Assembly: GCA_021801255.1 (NCBI GenBank)
Contig: JAJYYH010000033.1
Coordinates: forward strand, 141,449-205,448
Length of the DNA: 64,000 nucleotides
Direction: 5' to 3'
Origin: Pseudomonadota bacterium
Lineage (GTDB): Bacteria; Pseudomonadota; Alphaproteobacteria; Acetobacterales; Acetobacteraceae
The notes beneath the pieces are model-generated. The model saw only the letters and a program-made list of their open reading frames with translations. It had not been told where the DNA came from and did no database searches. Position numbers and translations under genes: made by a program. The number at the start of each line of letters is the position of its first letter. Within the stretch, counting starts at the first letter, position 1. This document shows positions 41,368 through 48,694 of the stretch, piece after piece.

Positions 41368-42879
41368 ATGCTCGACCATCCCCATGCCCCGCCTGCTTCG
41401 CCGAGCCTCGATGAACGGGCATTGGCGAAGGCGCTTTCCGGCCATCATTTCATCGGCGGAAGGTTTGTCGCGGCCCATGGCCGCCGCAGCTTCGCAGTGC
41501 ACAATCCCGCGACCGGGGAGGAAATCGCCCGCGCCGCCGAGGGCGACGCGCATGACGTCGCCACGGCGGTCGAGAACGCGGCGCATGCGCAGGTTTCCTG
41601 GGCGCGGACGCCGGCGCGCAAGCGCGGCGCCCTGGTCGCGCAATGCGCCGCCTTGCTTACCGAGCACGCCGAGGAACTCGCCCGCCTGATCGCGCTTGAG
41701 ACCGGCAAGGCGCTGCGCACCGAAAGTCGCGTCGAGGCCGGCGTGGTGGCCGATATCCTGAGCTTTTTCGGCGGGCTGGGGAGCGAGTTGAAGGGCGAGA
41801 GCGTGCCTTTCGCTCCCGATGTCCTCGCCGTCACGGTGCGCGAGCCGCTCGGCGTGGTCGGCGCGATCATTCCGTGGAACGTGCCGATGCTGCTGATGGC
41901 GCTGAAAATCGCCCCGGCCTTGGTCGCGGGCAACACGGTGGTGGTGAAATCCGCCGAGGAGGCGCCGCTCGCGGTCTTGCGGGTGTGCGAGCTGATGAAC
42001 CGCATCCTGCCGCCGGGCTGTTTCAATATGCTGTCGGGCTTCGGCCCGGAATGCGGCGCGCCCCTCGTCGAGCACCCCAAGGTGCGGAAACTGACCTTCA
42101 CCGGCAGCGTCGAGGTCGGGCGCATCGTCGCCCGCGCGGCGGCCGAAAAGCTCATTCCCGTCACGCTGGAACTCGGCGGCAAGAGCCCAATGATCGTCTT
42201 CGCCGATTGCGATTTCGAGAAAACCGTGATGGGCGCCATCACCTCGATGCGCTTCACCCGCCAGGGCCAGAGCTGCACCGCGGCCAGCCGCATCTATGTC
42301 GAGCGGGGGCTGTTCGAGCGTTTCGTGGATGCTCTCGCGGCCAAGGTGGACGCCATGGTGATGGGCGATCCGCTCGATGAAAAAACCGATATCGGCGCCA
42401 TCATCAGCCCCGGCCAGTTCGAGAAAGTCGAGGGTTTCATCGCCGAGGGCTTGGCCACGCCGGGCGCTGCGGCGCGCGTCTGTAGCGCGATGCCAAAAGA
42501 CCCGGCGCTCAAGAAGGGGCTGTTCTTGCGCCCGCACATCTTCACCGGCCTCCCCCGCGAGAGCCGGCTGGTGCGCGAGGAGATTTTCGGCCCCGTCACC
42601 TGCGTCTTCCCCTTCGATGACGCCGAAGCGGTGCTGGCCGAGGCCAATGACAGCGAATACGGCCTCGCCGCCTCGCTCTGGACCAACAACCTCAAGCGCG
42701 GCCTCGATCTCGCCCATCGTCTCGAAGCGGGGCTGGTGCAGATCAACCAGAACCTCGTGGTGCAGGCCAATCTCTCCTATGGCGGCGTGAAAAGCTCGGG
42801 GCTTGGCAAGGAAGCGAGCCTGGAGGCCATGCTCGAACATTTCACCCATAAGAAGACGATCATGGTGAATTACGGGTAA
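41368..42879 (+). CDS. NAD(P)-dependent aldehyde dehydrogenase
   Basis: A 503-residue aldehyde dehydrogenase. IIPWNVPMLL and FTGSVEVGR form the cofactor site, LELGGKSPMIVF contains the general-base Glu and RQGQSCTAASRI the catalytic Cys. EEIFGPVTCVFPF and YGLAASLWTNN close the family pattern. GGGAGGA lies 7 bases before ATG 41368. It is divergent from the CoA-transferase gene and could oxidise an aldehyde made by the same pathway. A defined substrate (betaine aldehyde, succinic semialdehyde) cannot be assigned. Confidence 0.93.
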   Translation: MLDHPHAPPASPSLDERALAKALSGHHFIGGRFVAAHGRRSFAVHNPATGEEIARAAEGDAHDVATAVENAAHAQVSWARTPARKRGALVAQCAALLTEHAEELARLIALETGKALRTESRVEAGVVADILSFFGGLGSELKGESVPFAPDVLAVTVREPLGVVGAIIPWNVPMLLMALKIAPALVAGNTVVVKSAEEAPLAVLRVCELMNRILPPGCFNMLSGFGPECGAPLVEHPKVRKLTFTGSVEVGRIVARAAAEKLIPVTLELGGKSPMIVFADCDFEKTVMGAITSMRFTRQGQSCTAASRIYVERGLFERFVDALAAKVDAMVMGDPLDEKTDIGAIISPGQFEKVEGFIAEGLATPGAAARVCSAMPKDPALKKGLFLRPHIFTGLPRESRLVREEIFGPVTCVFPFDDAEAVLAEANDSEYGLAASLWTNNLKRGLDLAHRLEAGLVQINQNLVVQANLSYGGVKSSGLGKEASLEAMLEHFTHKKTIMVNYG

Positions 42880-42901
42880 AGCCCCCCTCGGCGCCAAAAA
42901 T

Positions 42902-42929
42902 AAGGGCCTCGCACCGCGAGGCCCTTTTT
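42902..42929. terminator. Bidirectional intrinsic terminator
   Basis: Stem GGGCCTCG/CGAGGCCC (42904-42911 and 42917-42924) with loop CACCG is flanked by an A-run before and TTTTT after, so it works in both directions. It separates the convergent aldehyde dehydrogenase and degP genes. Confidence 0.9.
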
Positions 42930-42948
42930 CGTGGGGGGAAAAGCCCGA

Positions 42949-44508
42949 TCAGCCCTTGTCGGACCTCGTAGCCTTGTCGGAATTCCCGAGATCGACCGCG
43001 ACATAGGCGGCGGTGCCGTGACGCAGGATGCGCAAAGCGACGGCATGGTGCGCATGGGCGGATTTCTTGATCAGCTTGACCGCCTCTTCGGGGTTTTCGA
43101 CCGGCGCGGTGCCGACGCCGATCACCACGTCGCCGGGCTCAAGACCCGCCTGTTCCGCCGGTGAGCCGGGTTCAACCGCGGCGATGACGGCGCCGTGGCT
43201 GCCCTCGGGCACGCCAAGCTGCGCGCGCGCCTCGGGCGAGAGCGGCTGGAGGGCTAGGCCAAGATGCTCCTGGCCCGCCGCCGCCGCGCCGGCATGGGCG
43301 GCGCCGGGCTCGTCGGGGAGCGCGGCGATGGTCACCGTCTCGTCCTGGCTGGCACCGTTGCGGAGCACGCTGACATGCGCCGTAGCCCCCGGCTTGAGGC
43401 CGGCGATCTCGCGCGCCAGATCGCGCGGATCGGCAACCGCGTTGCCGTTGACGGCGGTGATCACGTCACCCGGCTCGATGCCGGCGAGCGCGGCGGGGGA
43501 GTGCGGCTCGACATTGGCGACCAGCGCGCCCTTGGCCCCGCCCTTGCCGGTCGGTAGATCCAGCGCCGCCTCGATGTCGGGCGCCACCGGCTGTGCCGCG
43601 ACGCCGAGATAGCCGCGCGTGACATGGCCCGAGGTCTCGATATCGGCGATCACGGTTTTCACCAGATTGGAGGGGATGGCGAAGCCGATGCCGATACTGC
43701 CGCCCGAGGGCGAGAGGATCGCGGTATTGACGCCGACCACCTTGCCATCCTGGGTGAACAGCGGCCCGCCGGAATTGCCCTGGTTGATCGGCGCATCGAC
43801 CTGGATGAAATTGTCATAGGGGCCGGCGCCGATGTCGCGCCCCTTGGCCGAGACGATGCCGGCGGTGACGGTGCCGCCGAGGCCGAACGGATTGCCCATG
43901 GCGATCACCCACTGGCCAGGCTTGAGCGCGTGCGAATCGCCGAGCGTCACGGCGGGCAGCGGATGATCGGCCTTGACCTTGAGCACCGCGAGGTCGGTGC
44001 GGGCATCGCGCCCGATCACGGTGGCCGGCAACTCGGTGCCGTCATCGAGCGTCACCATCACCGATTTGGCGTCCTTCACCACATGGTTGTTGGTGACGAT
44101 GATGCCGTTCGGGTCAACGATGAAGCCCGAGCCGCGGGCCTCGATCATCTGGGGATGCGGCGGTGCCGCGTCGTTCGGCCCCATCCCGAAGGGCATGGGC
44201 ATGGGCGCCGGGCCCTCGTCATCGACCGCGCTCGCCTTGAGCTTGCTAGTGATCGAGACCACCGCCGGTTTCACGCGGCTCACGATCTCCGAGAAATCGG
44301 CCATCACCGCGTGGGTTGCCGGCGCCGCTGTCGCGGCCTCGCTCGCGGCATGGCCGCGTTCGATGGCCGCGTAGCCGCCGAGCATGGTGCCGGCAAGCAA
44401 GAGAGAGGCGAGCAAGCCCTTGGCGCCCGCCGTGTGGCGGGGGCGGAGATTGGGGCGGGGGGTGGGCGAGGGGTTGGCAATCGGTTCGACGGGTTCTCTG
44501 ATTGACAT
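42949..44508 (-). CDS. degP: DegP/HtrA periplasmic serine protease
   Basis: A 519-residue HtrA-type protease/chaperone for periplasmic quality control. An N-terminal cytoplasmic tail and a hydrophobic segment (LLASLLLAGTMLGG, about residues 33-46) give an anchor or signal. The catalytic triad is His in VTNNHVV, Asp in DARTDLAVL and Ser in QGNSGGPLF. Two PDZ domains follow (about 280-385 and 400-510), each with a GDVI motif. ATG 44508 follows CAGGAGAC; a frame start 12 codons upstream is ignored. Convergent with the aldehyde dehydrogenase. Confidence 0.95.
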   Translation of the reverse strand: MSIREPVEPIANPSPTPRPNLRPRHTAGAKGLLASLLLAGTMLGGYAAIERGHAASEAATAAPATHAVMADFSEIVSRVKPAVVSITSKLKASAVDDEGPAPMPMPFGMGPNDAAPPHPQMIEARGSGFIVDPNGIIVTNNHVVKDAKSVMVTLDDGTELPATVIGRDARTDLAVLKVKADHPLPAVTLGDSHALKPGQWVIAMGNPFGLGGTVTAGIVSAKGRDIGAGPYDNFIQVDAPINQGNSGGPLFTQDGKVVGVNTAILSPSGGSIGIGFAIPSNLVKTVIADIETSGHVTRGYLGVAAQPVAPDIEAALDLPTGKGGAKGALVANVEPHSPAALAGIEPGDVITAVNGNAVADPRDLAREIAGLKPGATAHVSVLRNGASQDETVTIAALPDEPGAAHAGAAAAGQEHLGLALQPLSPEARAQLGVPEGSHGAVIAAVEPGSPAEQAGLEPGDVVIGVGTAPVENPEEAVKLIKKSAHAHHAVALRILRHGTAAYVAVDLGNSDKATRSDKG

Positions 44509-44586
44509 CGCATGTCTCCTGCACAAAAGAAGTGGCGTTGCCACGACAGGTGGAGATATGAGCGTCTTGTCCGAACATTGCCGTGA

Positions 44587-44622
44587 CGGCGCAATGAAAA
44601 CGGCGCAATGACAGACCTGTCA
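44587..44622. promoter_or_regulatory. Direct repeats and palindrome between degP and tRNA-Thr
   Basis: Two copies of CGGCGCAATGA (44587-44597, 44601-44611; 14-bp period) run into the palindrome TGACAG-AC-CTGTCA (44609-44622). They lie 79-114 bases upstream of the degP start and 41 bases before the tRNA. The palindrome could be an operator; no factor is identified. Confidence 0.45.
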
Positions 44623-44662
44623 TGCGCAAGTTATGATTAAGGAATGCCCAGGATCATCTTGG

Positions 44663-44737
44663 GCCGGGTTAGCACAGGGGTAGTGCAGCGGTTTTGTAAA
44701 CCGAAGGCCGGGGGTTCAAATCCCTCACCCGGCACCA
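44663..44737 (+). tRNA. tRNA-Thr (anticodon TGT)
   Basis: Acceptor GCCGGGT/ACCCGGC, D-arm GCAC...GTGC, anticodon stem GCGGT/ACCGA with loop TTTGTAA (anticodon TGT), T-loop TTCAAAT, encoded CCA at 44735-44737. The outermost anticodon-stem pair is a G-A mismatch. It reads ACA threonine codons. Confidence 0.93.
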
Positions 44738-44849
44738 ATCAAATCATATAGTTAATGGAATAGCGGCTTTTGCGTATCTGGCATTGCCATGGCGATGCTA
44801 TGTCCGCGCATTTTACTTGTATCGCCAATCATAGCCTGCCGAGGGGTAT

Positions 44850-44900
44850 GAATGCCATCACAAGACGAATGCCGTCACAAGACGAATGCCGTCACAAGAG
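44850..44900. repeat. 17-bp tandem array, three units
   Basis: GAATGCC(A/G)TCACAAGA(C/G) is repeated at 44850-44866, 44867-44883 and 44884-44900 with one difference in unit 1 and one in unit 3. There are no spacers, so it is not a CRISPR. Confidence 0.92.
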
Positions 44901-44950
44901 GCGGGCGACCGTCGACTGCCTTGCTGTCCAACGGGGCTCAATCCGGGTTC

Positions 44951-45060
44951 GCGGCCTGAGAGTTTGCAAAAGAATGCCCTCGCGCCCGGAATTGATCGAA
45001 AATAGCAAAATTTCCCCGGGGTATTGGTTTTCAAGTTCGATTGTTTGCAGGCTCTGAACG
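44951..45060 (+). repeat. Dispersed ~110-bp element, copy B
   Basis: It begins GCGGCCTGAGAGTTTG, continues with AAAAGAATGCCCTCGCGCCC, and ends TTTTCAAGTTCGATT then GCTCTGA, the same blocks in the same order as copy A at 8841-8953 (opposite strand). The middle is diverged, and the internal inverted repeat is weaker than in copy A. Confidence 0.75.
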
Positions 45061-45275
45061 TCAGTCCTGGCCGCGATGGCATCTGTCGGGGTCGCAATTG
45101 CCCGCATCCTGCCGCGATGCACTTGCTGCCAGCGTGCCATACACAAGATGGTATTATGACACAGTAAGATCAAAGGCGGCGTTATGAGCGCTGCATTCGG
45201 TCAAAGACAGGCGGCGTTCAGCGGATGGATATTTTCAAAAAATGGGTGTTTCGAAATCTCCGCACCGAGATGCCC

Positions 45276-45310
45276 GCGTTTATCTCGTTATGTCTGCGTT
45301 TGTCTCGTTA
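45276..45310. promoter_or_regulatory. Paired direct repeats upstream of glgE promoter
   Basis: GCGTTT(A/G)TCTCGTTA at 45276-45290 and 45296-45310, a 20-bp period (two helical turns) on one face of the helix. They end 37 bases before the -35 box, a suitable place for an activator. No cognate regulator is adjacent. Confidence 0.55.
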
Positions 45311-45346
45311 GAAATCTTATCGCGGATATTAAATGAAATGCAAAGG

Positions 45347-45376
45347 TTGACATGTCCAGTGCAAAACGTCTAGACT
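45347..45376 (+). promoter_or_regulatory. Sigma70-type promoter of the glgE operon
   Basis: A perfect -35 TTGACA (45347-45352), an 18-bp spacer and -10 TAGACT (45371-45376). Transcription should start about 7 bases later, at or within a base or two of the ATG at 45384. No ribosome-binding site lies between, so a leaderless mRNA is predicted. Confidence 0.65.
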
Positions 45377-45383
45377 AACATGG

Positions 45384-48300
45384 ATGCGAGAGAAAAACCG
45401 CAACATATCGCTACAGAAAAACAATAATAACATCTATTACCTGCATGTGTTACTCACCGGCCCGGCCTCGGCGTGGAACGAGGCGCTTGATCGTTGTGCC
45501 GGCATGGGCTTTGGGCAGGTTTTACTTCCGCCCCTTGTTGCGCCGGGAAGCGGGGGCAACCTGTTTCTCGCCGGCGACCTGGACCTGCCGCATCCCGCTT
45601 GTGCCTGGCACGGGGATACGACGGCGCTGGTCGCGCATCTCGCCGGCTTGTGCCGGGCGCGCGGCGTGCGGCCCCTGGTCGATCTCGTGCTCGATCAGGT
45701 CGCAGCGGATGGCGCCTTGCGCCACGCGCATGCCGATCTTTTCGAAGCCGCGGATGGGCCCGCCGGCCTCGATCCGCGCATCCCCCGCGCCGGGTTTGGC
45801 GCCGTGCGTGCGCTGTGGGATGTGCCGGACGCCGCCGCCGCCCTGATCGCGCTCTGGACCGCGCGGCTGCGCGGCTGGGCGGATGCGGGGCTTGGCGGGG
45901 TTCGGCTTCTCGGGCTCGGCGCCGTGCCGGGAGCCCATCTCGCCGGTCTCATCGCCGGTGTGCGGCAACACGCGCCGGATTTCCGTTTCCTCGGCTGGAC
46001 ACCGGGCGTGCCCCGGACGCGCTATGCCGAATGGCGCGGCGCTGGGCTCGATCTCGTGTTCTGCTCGCTGCCGTGGTGGAATTTTCGTGACGGCTGGTTC
46101 TGGGATGAAATCGCGGCGCTGCGCGATGTCGCGCCGGTCGCGGCGGCGCCGGAGGCGCCTTGCGGCCACCGCCTCGCCACACAATGGCAGAGCCCGGCGC
46201 TGCTTCGTGCTTTCTATCTGCGCGCGCTCCGCCTTGCCGCCGTGCTCGGCGCCGGCTGGCTTCTGCCGATGGGGTTCGAATACGCGGCCGGCCGCGCCCT
46301 GCCCGATGCCGATCCCCGCCCCGACGATTTCGCCGCCATGCGCAACGACGCCCCCTTCGATCTCACCGCTGAAATCGCCGCGCTCAACACGTCGCGCAAC
46401 GAGATCGCGGGTCTCGCCGCGGGGGAGGCGCGGCTGCTGACCGGGCCGGGCGGGGATGCCATCGCGCTGCTTCGCGGCAACGCCGCGGAGGCCACGGCGC
46501 TGGCGCTTCTCAATACCCGCCTCGAAGCGACAAACACGCTGCGTTGCGCCGATCTTCTGCCCGCCGCGGCTGTGCCGCTCGCGGGCTTTCGGGCCGGGGA
46601 GGGCGTGCTCGGCCCACAAGACGAAATCTCCCTCGCGCCGGCCGAGCTTCGCCTCCTGCCCACGCTGCCGGCGGATCGGGTGCGGCTCCCCGCCATTTCG
46701 GGCAAGAAAAACGCCCTCGCCGCCGCCGCCGCGCCCCGCATCGCCATCGAAGCGATCAGCCCGCACATTCCCGATGGTGACAAATTCGCCGCGCGACGCA
46801 TCGTCGGCGAAACGGTGATGGTCTCGGCCGATCTGATCTGCGATGGCCATGGCGAACTCGCCGCCGTGCTGCGTTGGCGCGCGGCCGATGCGCGGCCATG
46901 GCAGGAAGTGCCGATGGGACATCTCGGCAACGATCGCTGGGCCGCGGAATTTCCGCTGACCCGCTTGGGCCGTCACGAATTCATGATCGAGGCGTGGTGC
47001 GACGCGTTCGCGACGTTTCGCGCCGAACTCACAAAAAAATACGCCGCCGGTGTCGATCTAGCTGTCGAACTGATGGAGGGGCGCGATCTGATCGCCGCCG
47101 CCGCCGCGCGCGGCAAAGGCGGCCTCGCCACTTCGCTCCAGGCGGTGCTCGAGCGGCTGGAACGCGCGGAGGAACCCGAACGCGGCTATCAGATTCTGAT
47201 CGAGGAAACGACGGCGGAATTGATGCGGAGCGCCGACGATAGGCCGTTCAGTGTCCGCTCCACCCCGCCGCTGCCGCTCGACGCCGAGCGCGCAAGCGCT
47301 GGATTTGCCAGCTGGTATGAACTCTTTCCCCGCTCGATGAGCGATGATCCCGGACGGCACGGAACGTTCGATGACGTCATCCGGCACTTGCCACGGATAA
47401 GCGCCATGGGCTTTGACGTGCTCTACCTGCCGCCGATCCATCCGATCGGAAAAACCAACCGCAAGGGGCGCAACAACGCGGCCGTCGCGGCGCCGGGTGA
47501 TCCGGGCAGCCCCTATGCGATCGGCGATGAGACGGGCGGACACGATGCGATCCACCCCGAACTCGGCACGCTCGAGGATTTCCGTCGCCTGCGCGATGCC
47601 GCCGCCGCGGCGGGCCTGGAGATGGCGCTCGATTTCGCGATCCAGTGCTCACCCGATCACCCCTGGCTGCGCGCGCATCGCGACTGGTTCGCCTGGCGTC
47701 CGGACGGCTCGCTGCGTTATGCCGAAAATCCGCCGAAGAAATACGAAGACATCGTCAACGTCGATTTTTACGCCACTGGCGCGATTCCGGCTCTCTGGCT
47801 TGCGCTCCGCGATATCGTGCTGTTTTGGCTCTCTGAAGGCGTGCGGCTGTTTCGCGTCGATAACCCGCATACCAAGCCGCTGCCGTTCTGGGAATGGCTG
47901 ATTGCCGAAATCCGCCGCCATGACCCCGGCGCCGTCTTTCTCGCGGAAGCTTTTACCCGGCCGAAAATGATGTACCGGCTGGCGAAGATCGGATTTTCCC
48001 AATCCTACTCCTATTTCACCTGGCGGAACACGAAACAGGAGCTGCAAGCCTACTTCACCGAACTCACGACAACCCCGGCGCGCGAATATTTCCGTCCGCA
48101 TCTCTTCGTCAACACCCCGGATATCAACCCATATTTTCTGCAAAATGGCGGGCGTGCCGGTTTTCTCATCCGCGCGGCGCTGGCGGCAACGCTTTCCGGG
48201 CTTTGGGGAATGTATTGCGGGTTCGAGCTCTGTGAGGCGGCGGCGCTGCCGGAGCGCGAGGAATATCTCGATTCCGAGAAATACCAGATACGTGCCTGGG

Positions 48301-48674
48301 ATTGGGAGCGGCCGGGAAACATCGTCGCCGAGATCGCCCGGCTCAATCGGATCCGCCGTGATAATCCGGCGCTCCGCAGCCATCTCGGCCTCGCGTTCCA
48401 TACCGCGACCAACGATAGCGTGCTGTTCTACCGCAAAACCAGCGCCGACCGCCGCAATGTCCTCATCGTGGCCGTCAGCCTTGATCCGCACGACGTGCAG
48501 GAAGCCGATGTCGAAATTCCTCTCTGGGAATGGGGTCTGGCCGATGACGACGCGATTGGCGCGGAAAATCTGATGACCGGAGAACGCACCATCCTTCACG
48601 GTAAATGGCAGACTTTGCGGCTCGATCCGAAGGATCTCCCTTTTCGCATATGGCGCATGGCACCGCTGTCATGA
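45384..48674 (+). CDS. glgE: GlgE maltosyltransferase with N-terminal degenerate GH13 domain
   Basis: 1096 residues. About 635-1096 is a GH13_3 catalytic domain of alpha-1,4-glucan:maltose-1-phosphate maltosyltransferase: nucleophile Asp826 in FRVDNPHTKP, acid Glu855 in LAEAFTRPKMM, third acid in FVNTPDINPYFL. About 450-620 is the GlgE N-domain (DUF3416), beginning RIAIEAISPHIPDGDKF. Residues 18-430 are extra: an amylase-like TIM barrel with DLVLDQV (region I), GGVRLLGLGA (region II, Asp lost), GWTPG (region III, Glu lost), CGHR (region IV, Asp lost) and a strand-8 GWLLPMGFEYA. It appears catalytically dead. GlgE extends glucan from maltose-1-phosphate. First gene of the operon. Confidence 0.92.
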   Translation: MREKNRNISLQKNNNNIYYLHVLLTGPASAWNEALDRCAGMGFGQVLLPPLVAPGSGGNLFLAGDLDLPHPACAWHGDTTALVAHLAGLCRARGVRPLVDLVLDQVAADGALRHAHADLFEAADGPAGLDPRIPRAGFGAVRALWDVPDAAAALIALWTARLRGWADAGLGGVRLLGLGAVPGAHLAGLIAGVRQHAPDFRFLGWTPGVPRTRYAEWRGAGLDLVFCSLPWWNFRDGWFWDEIAALRDVAPVAAAPEAPCGHRLATQWQSPALLRAFYLRALRLAAVLGAGWLLPMGFEYAAGRALPDADPRPDDFAAMRNDAPFDLTAEIAALNTSRNEIAGLAAGEARLLTGPGGDAIALLRGNAAEATALALLNTRLEATNTLRCADLLPAAAVPLAGFRAGEGVLGPQDEISLAPAELRLLPTLPADRVRLPAISGKKNALAAAAAPRIAIEAISPHIPDGDKFAARRIVGETVMVSADLICDGHGELAAVLRWRAADARPWQEVPMGHLGNDRWAAEFPLTRLGRHEFMIEAWCDAFATFRAELTKKYAAGVDLAVELMEGRDLIAAAAARGKGGLATSLQAVLERLERAEEPERGYQILIEETTAELMRSADDRPFSVRSTPPLPLDAERASAGFASWYELFPRSMSDDPGRHGTFDDVIRHLPRISAMGFDVLYLPPIHPIGKTNRKGRNNAAVAAPGDPGSPYAIGDETGGHDAIHPELGTLEDFRRLRDAAAAAGLEMALDFAIQCSPDHPWLRAHRDWFAWRPDGSLRYAENPPKKYEDIVNVDFYATGAIPALWLALRDIVLFWLSEGVRLFRVDNPHTKPLPFWEWLIAEIRRHDPGAVFLAEAFTRPKMMYRLAKIGFSQSYSYFTWRNTKQELQAYFTELTTTPAREYFRPHLFVNTPDINPYFLQNGGRAGFLIRAALAATLSGLWGMYCGFELCEAAALPEREEYLDSEKYQIRAWDWERPGNIVAEIARLNRIRRDNPALRSHLGLAFHTATNDSVLFYRKTSADRRNVLIVAVSLDPHDVQEADVEIPLWEWGLADDDAIGAENLMTGERTILHGKWQTLRLDPKDLPFRIWRMAPLS

Positions 48675-48694
48675 CCAGGACAAGGAAGACGGAC

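Larger units (their letters stand above)
44738..45346. other. Repeat-rich, AT-richer spacer without genes
   Basis: No frame here looks like a protein. It holds, in order, a 17-bp tandem array, copy B of the dispersed element, a run with two GGCGGCGTT-containing copies (about 45170-45218) and the paired 15-bp direct repeats before the glgE promoter. The base composition is clearly lower in GC than the flanking genes. Confidence 0.7.

Noticed and set aside
42902..42929. Riboswitch or small RNA downstream of the aldehyde dehydrogenase
   Set aside because: The hairpin with flanking A- and T-runs is fully explained as a two-way terminator between convergent genes.
44850..44900. CRISPR-like array
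   Set aside because: The units are directly adjacent with no spacers, only three copies, and there are no cas genes.
44770..45097. Short frames on both strands in the spacer after tRNA-Thr
   Set aside because: They run through the 17-bp array and the dispersed element; their translations are explained by these repeats and have no start signal or conserved pattern.
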